A stretch of DNA of 64,000 nucleotides, taken from positions 1,136,685 to 1,200,684 of the forward strand of contig NC_017390.1 in the NCBI RefSeq assembly GCF_000026985.1, given 5' to 3'. The notes beneath the pieces are model-generated. The model saw nothing but the letters and a program-made list of their open reading frames with translations, made no database searches and was not told where the DNA came from. The DNA is from Erwinia pyrifoliae DSM 12163. GTDB taxonomy: Bacteria > Pseudomonadota > Gammaproteobacteria > Enterobacterales > Enterobacteriaceae. Each line of letters begins with the position of its first letter. The first letter of the stretch is position 1. The position numbers were made by a program, and so were the translations under genes. Shown piece after piece: positions 21,101 to 32,788 of the stretch.

Positions 21101-23195
21101 ATTGACAGGGAACGATAGTCATATCAACACGATTACAAGTTCATTGAGTAAAAAACATCATGATGATCTATATAACGCATTATATGAAGCAGGGAACGAT
21201 AAATCTGATATCCAGAAAATATGGGGTGTGGTTAAACATCTCATTCCTTTTTATGACTGTGTTGAAGATATTGTAAATAATAATCTGCAGCAGGCCGTTC
21301 CTACCTGTCTTATGGACGCCGTTGCATTCATTCCTGTTTTTGGTGAGGCTGCAAGCCTGAGCGGGAAGTTTGGTATGGGATTTGCCAGGGCGCTTCGCAG
21401 TGGCGCGGTTATAGCGGGTAGGGAAGGGATTCAGGTGGCGGGTAGAAATCTCCTCCGGGAAGTCAGCCTACCAACGACTGCTGAACTGACCTCGCTCGGG
21501 AAAAACGCTCTCCGTGCAGCAGACCCTGGCTTTGAACTCATGACCGGTATCAGCAGGAAGTTTGGCAATATAATTGTGAAGCTCCTTTCTGCCGATAAAG
21601 AAATGGCTGGCCTGACGAAGAGCATTATCTCAGCGGGCATTTTAGAAAAACTCCCGTGGCCGCCATCAGATGAGATAGTCATGGGGATAATACCGAAAAC
21701 TCAACTGTCCTTGCCTGTCAAGGCCATAGGACGGCAGGCAGACAGAAATATTTACGTGCAGATGAACCCTGAGACGGGGGCGCTTTTCGGTAAGAAATAC
21801 TTTAAGGAAGGTTCTGACAAACTTATCAACTGTATAACCAGAAAAAAGGGGGGGGGAATTCATGACAACAAAGTCACTGGCAGAGTTGAATGGCGTCTAT
21901 TTAACTTTAAGAAATTAAATAAATATGAAATCACCCCCCATAGATCTGGATTATACACGACTCTGGACTTACAGGGTGAAGATACGGGTGAGTTATTTCT
22001 GCTATATAAAAGGAAGGGGTTTTCCATTACTGAGCTTAGTCAGGGGGAATATTACATGATGCAAGGGGTACGTAGTAGGTTAATTATAAAAAAAGAACAG
22101 CTCTCTGGTGATTTTATAGTTGTTAACAAGAATAAAAATAAAAACATAGAAAATTTTAAGTATCTCGATGACACCTGGTGCTCCTCGCGTGCAGGTGGTA
22201 GGAAACTTTTGGTTAATCCTGATGTTACATGTATTGGAATACCTGAAGTGGGTGGTGAAACTATAAATTACAGAATTAATGTTCAATTAGATGGCTACGA
22301 GAAATCACATGAGTTTGATGTCCGGTATCGAGGGTTGTATGGTATGGATACATCTACCCGGCTAGATGTTAAAAATAAAATTGATGATGCTTTATTTTAT
22401 GAAAACAACAGAATGCATCTAAAACAAGAATATATCGATGCATCTGCTTATGAAAGTATTTTTTCGGATAAAGACATAAATATTTCCAGGGGCGAATTGG
22501 TGTTTTCCGATCATTCAGATGCTGGAGTTGTTAGTCATCCGGCTCTCACAAAAAATGAAAAACTTGCCGTAAGACGCTGGACTGCTGTTGATGATGACCT
22601 GGATGAGGTTTTCAGTGATGGTATGAAGGATACTACTAAAATGGGTATGAATCCGATGAATTATGACTTAAATAAAAAACTGGCCACAGCAGAAAAACTA
22701 AATGAAGATGAAAGGAATATGGTGAGACTTTTTGACTCAGCATTAAATAAAATACCTTCACAGAAAGGTGATTTTATTAGAGTTTCTGAATATACTGATT
22801 TCACCACTCCCTGGGATAGTGATTTAAAGCCAGGGGATATTGTTACCAACTACCCTTGCTATATGAGTGTGTCATCGGATTTTACATATATTAACCAAGA
22901 GACCCAGGCCATATCTGATGCTGTAGCTAATGTATATTTGGTATTGGAAAATACCTACTCATCAAAGCCTTTACTAAAAGGAAGTGCAACTTTTTCGGAT
23001 GAATTGGAATCCGTCTTCAAAAGAAACTCAGCCTTCAAGATAAAGCAAATTGCTATTGCTGATGATGTAACCAGTGGGAGCCATGCATTAGAAGTAAAAA
23101 AAAGAATCGTTGTCACGCTTGTTGAAGTCGACCTCCCTCTATCTAAAATCGCTAAAAATATACACACAGGAAAAACTGTAAATGTCCTGATGTAA
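18153..23195 (+). CDS. Giant toxin/effector-like protein with C-terminal ADP-ribosyltransferase motifs
   Basis: 1680 residues from TTG at 18153; ATG at 18216 (MPPLNPTAGSSS, 1659 residues) is an equally good start with a Ser/Pro-rich beginning like type III effectors. No clear ribosome site serves either. Hydrophobic stretches occur near residues 105-230 and 425-475; most of 480-1020 looks helical. Near 1030-1120 is IPFYDCVEDIV with PTCLMDAVAFIPVFGEAA, a hydrophobic helix pair that could act in membrane insertion. The C-terminus has the R-S-E pattern of mono-ADP-ribosyltransferases: R1543 in KGDFIRVSEY, S1572-V-S1574 after GDIVTNYPCYM, and E1617-L-E1619 before SVFKRNSAFKI. Base composition is clearly more AT-rich than both flanks. 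No Hrp box is visible. Function and host target are unknown. Confidence 0.75.
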   Translation: MKEKISQSAKKKVINSHIQINMPPLNPTAGSSSAHKTPESPYRSNLEEQDIWFDATGYVEMDETFFDACACDSHHAAPVSAGDASASRIPFTEDSRRALIEFVLTIRECAESHFFFACIRLILPGVPSVLVAAVKSLYDAFTGQGNMGKAALYASAVASEYFHDKTDIVNQLAAFIWDTFDGWTHGTFLQQFLGGKESRISTCVCNLLAITAIVIGRRMKNEGAPQRGWLKVPTFVAHIFIHVNFYMSVIKNMASRLPPSGETSQISELLEKMPAFEVDTSLEMTEDVCDAAFSCPPLSPRITAYSSNSTAIPEACSRGAVHNKPISAPGQSDVFTIPDQIHFRAVEKLRQKSELSAVAYCVSRKTETRQQTNGKVVTDTHINTKCDATVYPESLRKPAENTHVHTEKPETQVFSPATSRSGGEALLPLVMTAAALPNLYVQSVKSKTVIAATGMAGLTGITMVGKLLWDKLPAHNAEEKPVNRIDNIENSPLKTRKENIRIKKILVNEGLLKKGEVVNKEKLLSAMAEYLFGNKNGIAGSADKIQKLARKILSADELYGGGNGDQLFTTQAKSVLRSWVFNNVMGMSPVEYIINNIKVGAYPGYYTISSIHHLLSMEKLLKEQHLHLREIPLSQWGELNAMWYSFLTEEMPFLKFTDESIKKLELKDHSFSHLYSGSRFLTLSSFNNYTAEEAMSTGEKMWELAVSEGVTIDNLACYRAPALFFTQSSLSAKRMQESNDDIDAINYYIQYRKEVREVQKDIKEKYNKYLFAAKAWLRKGKLADVIIAQCPALSAALPDLAEDISTPEQKRENAKYFAKQNYLNEIVKPCESAPESLSNEYRRLTADVSDSFREIDKYLIISAISSLPENESSFIQLPDASIHLATAYIQMREPGSTFVTHKHFVDRTDLFAVKQEVEERIYALKAERNNDNGYKLFRVDRDVKQYISGGIFGETFDDYKITWDKVEDSQDIANFAVKITEQALTGNDSHINTITSSLSKKHHDDLYNALYEAGNDKSDIQKIWGVVKHLIPFYDCVEDIVNNNLQQAVPTCLMDAVAFIPVFGEAASLSGKFGMGFARALRSGAVIAGREGIQVAGRNLLREVSLPTTAELTSLGKNALRAADPGFELMTGISRKFGNIIVKLLSADKEMAGLTKSIISAGILEKLPWPPSDEIVMGIIPKTQLSLPVKAIGRQADRNIYVQMNPETGALFGKKYFKEGSDKLINCITRKKGGGIHDNKVTGRVEWRLFNFKKLNKYEITPHRSGLYTTLDLQGEDTGELFLLYKRKGFSITELSQGEYYMMQGVRSRLIIKKEQLSGDFIVVNKNKNKNIENFKYLDDTWCSSRAGGRKLLVNPDVTCIGIPEVGGETINYRINVQLDGYEKSHEFDVRYRGLYGMDTSTRLDVKNKIDDALFYENNRMHLKQEYIDASAYESIFSDKDINISRGELVFSDHSDAGVVSHPALTKNEKLAVRRWTAVDDDLDEVFSDGMKDTTKMGMNPMNYDLNKKLATAEKLNEDERNMVRLFDSALNKIPSQKGDFIRVSEYTDFTTPWDSDLKPGDIVTNYPCYMSVSSDFTYINQETQAISDAVANVYLVLENTYSSKPLLKGSATFSDELESVFKRNSAFKIKQIAIADDVTSGSHALEVKKRIVVTLVEVDLPLSKIAKNIHTGKTVNVLM

Positions 23196-23577
23196 TTCTG
23201 GCATCACCTGAGGTTCTCACCCGGCTTTTGGTATAGTTCTGGAAATCTTTAATTCTGAGTTTTCCTATCTCCGTTGTTGGAGTGAACATATCAAAATCAG
23301 GGAATTACACAATTTAAATGACAAACTTGTTTCAGGACAGGCATTTTGATGCAGGCAGTGAAATGATTTTTTTGTGTTAGGGTCGTTTAAAAATACAAAA
23401 TTGATGTGCTATATCTGTTAACGCAATAAGTAAATATCAGTTTAAACTGCAGTTTTAAATGATTAAATATCATTGCTCGCACATATCGCAGTTGATACAT
23501 TTTGAGGTAATAGCAACGCCAACATTCTCTCTGGTTAACATGATAAAGTGCGCGGGTATTATACGCGCACGCCTCGA
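23196..23577. other. AT-rich gene-free right flank of the giant gene
   Basis: About 380 bases without a supported gene, AT-rich like the giant gene. It contains the right copy of the 20-bp direct repeat at 23333-23352. No terminator with a clear stem follows the stop at 23195. Confidence 0.5.
23333..23352. repeat. Right copy of 20-bp direct repeat flanking the giant gene
   Basis: CAGGACAGGCATTTTGATGC, 18 of 20 identical to 18029-18048, same orientation, 5.3 kb apart. Confidence 0.5.
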
Positions 23578-24417
23578 TCAAACCAGTTTTTTCACCAGCG
23601 CTTCATTGTGGCGAATATGGCTGGAGGCGCGTTCCGGATCGCGCTGGATCAAGGCCATAAACAGCAGATCGGTCAGCGCCAGCTGGGCGGTCGTGGATGA
23701 GATAGCGGCGCTGCGCGTGGTCTGCTCTTCCGCTACGGTATACAAACAATGGTTGGCCGACTGTTGCAGGGTATTCGGGGTGAAGCCGGTGAAGGCCAAA
23801 ACCGTGGCACCGATGCGCCGGGCTTCCTGTGCCGCCAGATTAATCTCGCGCCGTTCACCGGTATAGGAGATGGCCAGCAGCACATCGCCCACGCTTAATG
23901 CCTGGACGCTGGCCAGCAGCGCATGCATATCCTGTTCGGCTACGGCGCTGATACCGATTTTCATCAGCTTCCAGGAGAAGTCCTTCGCTACCAGCCCGGA
24001 CGCGCCAACCCCTATCAATACAATGCGCCTGGCCTGTTTCAGCAGGCGCAGCGTCTCAAGCAGCCTCTCTTCACTGTTGATATCCAGCGTGGCGCGGATG
24101 GCTGACGTCTTTTCGGTAAACAGCTTCTCCCCAACCACCTTCAGCGCATCGTCACTCAGGATGTGATTGTGCACGGTGATGGCGTCTTTCTCCGTTAGTG
24201 ATGCATTCAGCGCCAGCTTTAATGCGGGGAACCCCTTGTAACCCAGCTTCTGGGCAAACTTGACCACGCTTGACTGGCTGACGCCCGACTCATCAGCCAG
24301 TTTCTGTGAACTCAGGTGGAGTGCATGCTCCGGCTGCGACAGCAGGTAGTCAGCAAGACGGCGTTCGTTCATCGCCAGGCTGGGATAAAGCTGACGGATA
24401 CGCAGCAGTGAACTCAT
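23578..24417 (-). CDS. yfhH: RpiR/MurR-family transcription regulator (YfhH-like)
   Basis: 279 residues: an N-terminal RpiR-type helix-turn-helix (LYPSLAMNERRLADYLLSQPEHALHLSSQKLADESGVSQSSVVKFAQKLGYKGFPALK) and a C-terminal SIS sugar-phosphate domain (RRIVLIGVGASGLVAKDFSWKLMKIG, DVLLAISYTGERREINLAAQEAR). In E. coli yfhH lies at this chromosomal place; here it is divergent from murQ, as murR is in E. coli. It therefore probably senses N-acetylmuramate 6-phosphate and controls murQ, which is an inference from context. Confidence 0.88.
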   Translation of the reverse strand: MSSLLRIRQLYPSLAMNERRLADYLLSQPEHALHLSSQKLADESGVSQSSVVKFAQKLGYKGFPALKLALNASLTEKDAITVHNHILSDDALKVVGEKLFTEKTSAIRATLDINSEERLLETLRLLKQARRIVLIGVGASGLVAKDFSWKLMKIGISAVAEQDMHALLASVQALSVGDVLLAISYTGERREINLAAQEARRIGATVLAFTGFTPNTLQQSANHCLYTVAEEQTTRSAAISSTTAQLALTDLLFMALIQRDPERASSHIRHNEALVKKLV

Positions 24418-24487
24418 CTCTTTTCCTCTTAAGTATTCAGGCCTGTTATCGTGAATGATTGCTAAACATAACAGACAGAATGCTCAG

Positions 24488-24530
24488 TTTAACGCGGCAT
24501 TTTAGGGTTTCCATGACTAAACGCGTTAAA
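24488..24530. promoter_or_regulatory. Inverted repeat between yfhH and murQ, candidate operator
   Basis: TTTAACGCG (24488-24496) and CGCGTTAAA (24522-24530) form a perfect 9-bp inverted repeat centred at 24509 in the 196-base divergent intergenic region. It could be the operator of the RpiR-type regulator. Confidence 0.45.
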
Positions 24531-24613
24531 ATAACCCAAGGTTGAGATTAAATTCGGCGGATGCCGATATAGTCATCGCTGGATAAATAAAACAGGCAGT
24601 AGGAGAAATATTG

Positions 24614-25519
24614 ATGAATCTTGGCTCACTGATATCCGAAACGCGTAATCCCGAGACGCTCGATCTTGATAATTTGTCGACGCTGCAGATGGTGACTAAA
24701 TTCAACCAGCAGGATGCCACCGTGGCGGGGGCGGTCAGCCTGACTTTGCCGCAGGTGGCCGACGCTGTTGATGCCGCCGCCGCCGCGCTGTCTGCCGGCG
24801 GGCGGCTGATCTATATCGGAGCCGGAACCAGCGGCCGCCTGGGCGTGCTGGATGCTTCTGAATGCCCGCCTACCTTTGGCGTAGCAAACGGGGTGGTGAT
24901 TGGGCTGATTGCCGGAGGCCCGGCAGCCCTGGTCACGTCGATAGAAGGGGCGGAAGATGATGAGCAGCTGGGCATCAGTGACCTGCAGGCGCTGAAGATA
25001 AACGCTAACGATATGGTGGTCGGTCTGGCCGCATCCGGGCGCACTCCTTACGTCACGGCTGCGCTGCGCTATGCCCGTCAGTTGGGCTGCCGTACCGCCG
25101 GGATATCCTGTAATCCGCATTCACCGCTGGCTCTTGCAGCCGAAATAGCGATCTCACCGCTGGTCGGGCCGGAGGCGCTGACCGGCTCTACCCGTTTGAA
25201 ATCCGGTACGGCGCAAAAGCTGGTGCTGAATATGATTTCTACCGGTGCAATGGTGAAAATCGGCAAGGTGTATCAGAACCTGATGGTGGATATGCGGGCG
25301 TCGAATATCAAGCTGGTCGACCGCGCGCGCCGCATGGTGTGTGAAGCCACCGGCTGCGAGGCGCAACAGGCAGAGGCCGCCTTAAAGCAGACGCAATATG
25401 AGGTAAAAACCGCCATCCTGATGCTGCTGACCGACCTGCCCGCCGAACAGGCTAAGCAGAGCCTGTCTGCCCATCACGGCTTTTTGCGTGCGGCACTGCA
25501 GAACCCCGGCCGGCGCTAA
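24614..25519 (+). CDS. murQ: N-acetylmuramic acid 6-phosphate etherase
   Basis: Cleaves the lactyl ether of MurNAc-6-phosphate to GlcNAc-6-phosphate in cell-wall recycling. SIS-fold protein with [24 protein letters not shown], which holds the catalytic Glu region, [11 protein letters not shown], and [23 protein letters not shown]. 301 residues. ATG at 24614 is eight bases after AGGAG; a TTG three bases earlier is less likely. No murP transporter gene is adjacent, so the enzyme probably serves internal recycling of anhydroMurNAc-derived substrate here. Confidence 0.95.
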   Translation: MNLGSLISETRNPETLDLDNLSTLQMVTKFNQQDATVAGAVSLTLPQVADAVDAAAAALSAGGRLIYIGAGTSGRLGVLDASECPPTFGVANGVVIGLIAGGPAALVTSIEGAEDDEQLGISDLQALKINANDMVVGLAASGRTPYVTAALRYARQLGCRTAGISCNPHSPLALAAEIAISPLVGPEALTGSTRLKSGTAQKLVLNMISTGAMVKIGKVYQNLMVDMRASNIKLVDRARRMVCEATGCEAQQAEAALKQTQYEVKTAILMLLTDLPAEQAKQSLSAHHGFLRAALQNPGRR

Positions 25520-25736
25520 CAGGACAGAAAAAAACCTGAGGCGAGCGATTGGCCTGGCCGTCATTGGCTATGCTAAGGTTGCCAGCCCAATCTGCGTTAC
25601 CCCGTACAGGCGACCACCGGCACTTCCCGTTTTTGTCGATTAAATAAGGGTTTTTTTGGCCGGGTGGTTAAGCGCAGCAGTCTGCGGTTTTCCTTTGGTC
25701 TGGTTTATGGGTTTTGATTACCCTGAGGAGTCAGGT

Positions 25737-26375
25737 TTGACAACCGGTAGTGAACGACGCGTGGTCTTTTTTGACCTAGATGGCACCCTGCATCAGCAGG
25801 ATATGTTTGGCACTTTTATGCGCTGGCTGCTGTGGCGTCAGCCGCTTAATCTGCTGCTGGTAGTGCCATTATTGCCGGTGATTGGTCTGGGCCTGTTGGT
25901 GAAGGGGCGCGCGGCGCGCTGGCCGATGAGCCTGCTGCTGTGGTCAATCACTTTTGGCCACGGAGAAGAGCGTCTGCTGCAACGGGAGGCGCAGTTTGCC
26001 CACTGGTTTCGTCAGCGCGTAACGGCTTTTCCGCTGGTGCAGCAGCGGCTGAACGACTATCTGGGCAGTGAAGATGCTGATGTCTGGCTGATCACCGGTT
26101 CACCCCAGCCGCTGGTGGAGCGGGTCTATTTCGATTCCGCTTTTCTGCCGGGGGTGAAACTGATCGCCAGTCAAATGGCGCGTGCTTATGGCGGCAGAGT
26201 GCTGATAATGCGCTGCCTGGGCCATGAAAAGGTGGCTCAGCTGGAAGAGCAGATCGGTACGCCGTTACAGCTTCACAGTGGTTACAGCGACAGCAAACAG
26301 GACAATCCGCTGTTGTTTTTCTGCCAGCACCGTTTTCGTGTTACCCCGGTGGGGGAGCTACAGCAGCTGGAATAA
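25737..26375 (+). CDS. pgpC: Phosphatidylglycerophosphatase C
   Basis: HAD-superfamily membrane phosphatase (YfhB) dephosphorylating phosphatidylglycerol phosphate. Catalytic motif FFDLDGTLHQQDMF, a membrane segment (PLNLLLVVPLLPVIGLGLLVKG), WLITGSPQPLVE as motif II and HSGYSDSKQDNPLL as the acidic motif. The frame is open upstream to 25656, but the TTG at 25737 with GAGGAG six bases before it gives 212 residues, matching E. coli (211). Identity is secure, the start less so. Confidence 0.9.
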   Translation: MTTGSERRVVFFDLDGTLHQQDMFGTFMRWLLWRQPLNLLLVVPLLPVIGLGLLVKGRAARWPMSLLLWSITFGHGEERLLQREAQFAHWFRQRVTAFPLVQQRLNDYLGSEDADVWLITGSPQPLVERVYFDSAFLPGVKLIASQMARAYGGRVLIMRCLGHEKVAQLEEQIGTPLQLHSGYSDSKQDNPLLFFCQHRFRVTPVGELQQLE

Positions 26376-26503
26376 TGCGCCGCTCGGTTTAGTCCGGTCA
26401 TCCTGCAAGCTGCTGATGCGATGGCTACCTGCTGGCTTGCCGGGCCGGGTTCCTGCGCTTTTCATTCATTTTACGCTTTCCTGCATGCGGAATTATTTCG
26501 GTA

Positions 26504-28485
<1,982 letters not shown>

Positions 28486-28650
28486 GTAGTTATCTCTCGA
28501 TTTTTCTCGGTCTTCTGTCTTTTTAGGCAGTATTTATGGTCTGTAATCGAACCCGAGCGTGGGGCATTTTGCTCAACTCCGGGCTGCACCGCAACTGAAT
28601 TTCACCCCTTTAGTGTGTTTTTTAGCCGTCCTGGTTCGCCGATTAATTCT

Positions 28651-28666
28651 GCGCAAACGGTTTCGT
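28651..28666 (+). promoter_or_regulatory. PurR operator of purL
   Basis: GCGCAAACGGTTTCGT, one base from the remembered E. coli purL PurR box. It overlaps the -35 of the presumed promoter, whose TATAAT is at 28684-28689. Confidence 0.8.
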
Positions 28667-28683
28667 AACGAACCGGGATTCTC

Positions 28684-28689
28684 TATAAT
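28684..28689 (+). promoter_or_regulatory. -10 box of the purL promoter
   Basis: Perfect TATAAT 66 bases upstream of the purL start; the -35 hexamer at 17 bases (TTTCGT) is weak and lies within the PurR operator. Confidence 0.6.
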
Positions 28690-28754
28690 GGCGCCGGTTT
28701 TCCCTGTTGCGCCCAATGAAGCGTCGCCCGGCGCTTCGAGACGAGAGATCTTTA

Positions 28755-31700
28755 ATGATGGAAATTCTGCGTGGTTCGCCCGCTCTGTCGGCATTTCGTA
28801 TTAACAAACTGCTGACCCGCTTTCAGGACGCTCACCTGCCGGTGAGTGATATTTACGCCGAGTACGTCCATTTTGCCGATGTCAGCGCACCGCTCAGTGC
28901 CGATGACAAATCACGCCTGCAGCGCCTGCTGAAATACGGTCCCTCTCTCGCGGAACATACTCCGGAAGGCCGTCTGCTGCTGGTGACGCCACGTCCCGGC
29001 ACCCTCTCGCCCTGGTCTTCAAAAGCGACGGATATCGCTCATAACTGCTCGCTGCCGCAGGTCATTCGCCTGGAGCGCGGCATGGCCTTCTATATTAAGG
29101 CCCCGCAGTTAACCGAAGCGCAGTGGGGGCAGCTGGCTGCACTGCTGCATGACCGCATGATGGAAACCGTGTTTAGCGAATTTCAGCAGGCCGAAGCGCT
29201 GTTTGCCCATCATCAGCCCGCACCGCTGCAAAGCGTCGATGTGCTGGGCGAAGGCCGCAATGCGCTGGTCCAGGCCAATATTAAACTGGGCCTGGCACTG
29301 GCGGACGACGAAATCGACTACCTGCTGGCGGCGTTTGAAAAATTGGGGCGCAACCCGAACGATATTGAACTGTATATGTTTGCTCAGGCCAACTCTGAGC
29401 ACTGCCGCCATAAAATCTTCAATGCTGACTGGCTGATTGATGGTGAGCAGCAGCCTAAATCGTTGTTTAAGATGATCAAGAACACCTTTGAGCAAACTCC
29501 GGATCATGTGCTGTCAGCCTATAAAGACAACGCGGCGGTCATGGAAGGCTCAAAGGTGGGGCGTTTCTACGCCGATCCGCAGGGGCGCTACGACTTCCAT
29601 CAGGAAGATGCGCACATTCTGATGAAGGTGGAAACGCACAACCACCCGACAGCTATCTCGCCGTGGCCGGGGGCGGCGACCGGTTCCGGTGGTGAAATTC
29701 GTGACGAGGGCGCCACCGGGCGCGGCGCAAAACCGAAAGCAGGTCTGGTCGGCTTCTCGGTATCTAACCTGCGTATTCCGGGCTTTGAGCAGCCGTGGGA
29801 AGAGGATTTCGGCAAGCCTGATCGCATCGTCACCGCGCTGGACATCATGACCGAAGGGCCTTTGGGCGGTGCGGCCTTTAACAACGAATTTGGTCGCCCG
29901 GCGCTGAACGGCTACTTCCGGACCTATGAAGAGCGCGTTAACAGCCACAATGGCAGCGAGCTACGCGGCTACCACAAGCCGATTATGCTGGCGGGTGGTA
30001 TCGGTAATATCCGTGCAGACCATGTGCAGAAAGGCGAAATCAGCGTCGGCGCTAAGCTTATCGTGCTGGGTGGCCCGGCAATGAATATTGGCCTCGGCGG
30101 CGGTGCGGCTTCGTCAATGGCCTCCGGCCAGTCTGATGCGGACCTCGATTTTGCATCGGTACAGCGTGACAACCCGGAAATGGAGCGGCGCTGCCAGGAA
30201 GTGATCGACCGTTGCTGGCAGCTGGGGGAAGATAACCCGATTCTGTTTATTCACGATGTTGGCGCTGGCGGTCTGTCCAACGCCATGCCGGAGCTGGTGA
30301 GCGACGGTGAGCGCGGCGGCCGGTTTAATCTGCGCGATATTCTCAATGATGAACCGGGCATGAGCCCGCTGGAAGTGTGGTGCAACGAGTCGCAGGAGCG
30401 CTACGTGCTGGCTGTTGCCCCGGCAAGCCTGGCGCTGTTTGATGCCTTGTGCAAGCGCGAGCGCGCGCCCTATGCGGTGATTGGCGAGGCGACGGAAGAG
30501 ATGCACCTGTCGCTGACTGACAGCCATTTCGACAATACGCCTATCGATATGCCGCTGGACGTGCTGTTAGGCAAAACGCCGAAAATGACCCGTGACGTCA
30601 CCAGCCTGCAGGTGAAAGGCGAGGCGCTGGTGCGCGATGGCATTTCGCTTGTGGACGCGGTACATCGCGTGCTGCATCTGCCTGCCGTGGCGGAGAAAAC
30701 CTTCCTTATTACCATCGGTGACCGTTCGGTTGGCGGCATGGTTGCCCGTGACCAGATGGTCGGGCCGTGGCAGGTTCCCGTGGCCAACTGTGCAGTGACC
30801 ACCGCCAGCCTCGACAGCTACCACGGCGAAGCGATGGCGCTGGGCGAGCGCACGCCGGTGGCGCTGCTGGACTTTGCCGCTTCCGGTCGCCTGGCGGTCG
30901 GTGAAGCGCTCACCAATATTGCCGCCACGCAGATCGGCCCACTGACGCGCATCAAACTGTCGGCAAACTGGATGGCGGCAGCCGGTCACCCGGGTGAGGA
31001 CGCCGGCCTGTATGCCGCGGTCAAAGCGGTGGGTGAAGAGCTGTGCCCGGCGCTGGGCATCACCATCCCGGTGGGCAAAGACTCCATGTCGATGAAAACC
31101 CGCTGGCAGCAGGGTAGCGAACAGCGCGAGATGACCTCGCCGCTGTCGCTGGTGATCACCGCATTTGCCCGCGTGGAGGACGTGCGTAAAACCGTGACGC
31201 CGCAGTTGCAGACCGGCGATAACGCGCTGTTGCTGATTGACCTCGGTAACGGCGTAAATGCGCTGGGTGCCACGGCGCTGTCACAGGTTTACCGCCAGCT
31301 GGGCGATAAGCCTGCCGACGTGCGGGATGCGCAGCAGCTGGCCGGTTTCTATCATGCGATTCAGGCGCTGGTTGCCGGGGGCAAACTGCTGGCCTATCAC
31401 GACCGTTCAGACGGCGGGCTGCTGGTAACGCTGGCCGAGATGGCCTTTACCGGCCACTGCGGTATTGAGGCCGACATTGCCACGCTGGGCAACGACAGCC
31501 TGGCCGCTCTGTTCAATGAAGAACTGGGCGCGGTGATTCAGGTGGCCGCCGCTGACCTGGCGGACGTTAAAGCGCTGCTGGCGGCCCACGGCCTTGGCGA
31601 CTGCGTGCATCTGCTGGGCAGGGCGGTCAGCGGTGACCGCTTCACCCTCTCCAGCGGTGATTCAGCGATCTACAGCGAAAGCCGTACCACTCTGCGTACC

Positions 31701-32639
31701 TGGTGGGCAGAAACCACCTGGCAGATGCAGCGTCTGCGCGACAACCCGGCCTGTGCCGATCAGGAGCATGAGGCGAAGAAAGACGATCGCGATCCGGGTC
31801 TTAACGTTGCGCTGACCTTTAAGCCACAGGAAGATATCGCCGCACCATTCATTGCAACCGGCGTCCGTCCGCAAGTGGCGGTGCTGCGTGAGCAGGGGGT
31901 TAACTCCCAGGTTGAGATGGCTGCCGCCTTCCACCGTGCCGGATTTGACGCGGTTGACGTGCACATGAGCGACCTGCTTGCCGGGCGTCGTGGACTGAGC
32001 GACGTCCAGGCGCTGGTCGCCTGTGGTGGCTTCTCCTACGGCGACGTACTGGGTGCCGGCGAAGGTTGGGCGAAGTCAATTTTGTTCAATGAGCGCGTGC
32101 GTGACGAGTTTGAAACCTTCTTCCATCGGCCACAGACGCTGGCGCTTGGCGTATGTAACGGTTGCCAGATGATGTCTAATCTGCGCGAGCTGATCCCTGG
32201 CAGCGAAGCGTGGCCACGCTTTGTGCGCAACCAGTCAGAGCGCTTTGAAGGGCGCTTCAGCCTGGTGGAAGTGGCGGCCAGCCCGTCACTGCTGCTGGAC
32301 GGTATGGTCGGCTCGCGAATGCCGATTGCGGTGGCTCATGGTGAAGGTTTCGTTGAAGTGCGTAACGAGGCGCACCTGGCCCGGCTGGAAAATAAAGGTT
32401 TAGTGGCGCTGCGGTTTGTCGACAACCTTGGCAACGTCACTCAGCAGTACCCGGCTAACCCGAATGGATCGCCGAACGGCATTACTGCGGTAACCAACGA
32501 AAGTGGTCGTGTCACCATTATGATGCCGCACCCGGAACGCGTATTCCGCACCGTCAGCCACTCCTGGCACCCGGCAGAGTGGGGAGAGGACAGCCCGTGG
32601 ATGCGGATATTCCGTAATGCGCGTAAACAGCTGGGTTAA
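28755..32639 (+). CDS. purL: Phosphoribosylformylglycinamidine synthase
   Basis: Large single-chain FGAM synthase, fourth step of purine synthesis. N-terminal PurS-like part, two AIRS-like ATP domains ([70 protein letters not shown]), and a C-terminal class I glutaminase with Cys in [15 protein letters not shown] and His/Glu in [23 protein letters not shown] begins at the ATG at 28755, as in E. coli; 1294 residues (E. coli 1295). The open frame upstream to 28707 is ignored. Controlled by a PurR box and ended by a terminator at 32654. Confidence 0.97.
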   Translation: MMEILRGSPALSAFRINKLLTRFQDAHLPVSDIYAEYVHFADVSAPLSADDKSRLQRLLKYGPSLAEHTPEGRLLLVTPRPGTLSPWSSKATDIAHNCSLPQVIRLERGMAFYIKAPQLTEAQWGQLAALLHDRMMETVFSEFQQAEALFAHHQPAPLQSVDVLGEGRNALVQANIKLGLALADDEIDYLLAAFEKLGRNPNDIELYMFAQANSEHCRHKIFNADWLIDGEQQPKSLFKMIKNTFEQTPDHVLSAYKDNAAVMEGSKVGRFYADPQGRYDFHQEDAHILMKVETHNHPTAISPWPGAATGSGGEIRDEGATGRGAKPKAGLVGFSVSNLRIPGFEQPWEEDFGKPDRIVTALDIMTEGPLGGAAFNNEFGRPALNGYFRTYEERVNSHNGSELRGYHKPIMLAGGIGNIRADHVQKGEISVGAKLIVLGGPAMNIGLGGGAASSMASGQSDADLDFASVQRDNPEMERRCQEVIDRCWQLGEDNPILFIHDVGAGGLSNAMPELVSDGERGGRFNLRDILNDEPGMSPLEVWCNESQERYVLAVAPASLALFDALCKRERAPYAVIGEATEEMHLSLTDSHFDNTPIDMPLDVLLGKTPKMTRDVTSLQVKGEALVRDGISLVDAVHRVLHLPAVAEKTFLITIGDRSVGGMVARDQMVGPWQVPVANCAVTTASLDSYHGEAMALGERTPVALLDFAASGRLAVGEALTNIAATQIGPLTRIKLSANWMAAAGHPGEDAGLYAAVKAVGEELCPALGITIPVGKDSMSMKTRWQQGSEQREMTSPLSLVITAFARVEDVRKTVTPQLQTGDNALLLIDLGNGVNALGATALSQVYRQLGDKPADVRDAQQLAGFYHAIQALVAGGKLLAYHDRSDGGLLVTLAEMAFTGHCGIEADIATLGNDSLAALFNEELGAVIQVAAADLADVKALLAAHGLGDCVHLLGRAVSGDRFTLSSGDSAIYSESRTTLRTWWAETTWQMQRLRDNPACADQEHEAKKDDRDPGLNVALTFKPQEDIAAPFIATGVRPQVAVLREQGVNSQVEMAAAFHRAGFDAVDVHMSDLLAGRRGLSDVQALVACGGFSYGDVLGAGEGWAKSILFNERVRDEFETFFHRPQTLALGVCNGCQMMSNLRELIPGSEAWPRFVRNQSERFEGRFSLVEVAASPSLLLDGMVGSRMPIAVAHGEGFVEVRNEAHLARLENKGLVALRFVDNLGNVTQQYPANPNGSPNGITAVTNESGRVTIMMPHPERVFRTVSHSWHPAEWGEDSPWMRIFRNARKQLG

Positions 32640-32653
32640 GTCAAGCTGTGGTA

Positions 32654-32679
32654 AAGGCCGGAGCCATTCCGGCCTTTTG
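32654..32679 (+). terminator. Terminator after purL
   Basis: AAGGCCGG / CCGGCCTT stem with a seven-base loop followed by T's, 15 bases after the purL stop. Confidence 0.85.
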
Positions 32680-32727
32680 GTATCGTCCCGGCGTGTTGTC
32701 GCATTTTGCCGACAATGCAGTGAGCAG

Positions 32728-32747
32728 ATGTCTCCGAAAGGAGACAT
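32728..32747. promoter_or_regulatory. GlrR binding site 1 upstream of glmY
   Basis: ATGTCTC-CGAAAG-GAGACAT contains TGTC-N10-GACA, the motif known for GlrR (QseF). It lies about 194 bases upstream of the sigma-54 transcription start, a normal enhancer distance. Confidence 0.75.
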
Positions 32748-32788
32748 TCAGCTGATTGATTTCCCCTGTTTTTGTGAATAAGCCTTGT

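Noticed and set aside
29109..31273. Several minus-strand frames of 90-140 codons across purL
   Set aside because: Antisense shadows of a GC-rich gene; purL is complete and conserved over the whole stretch.
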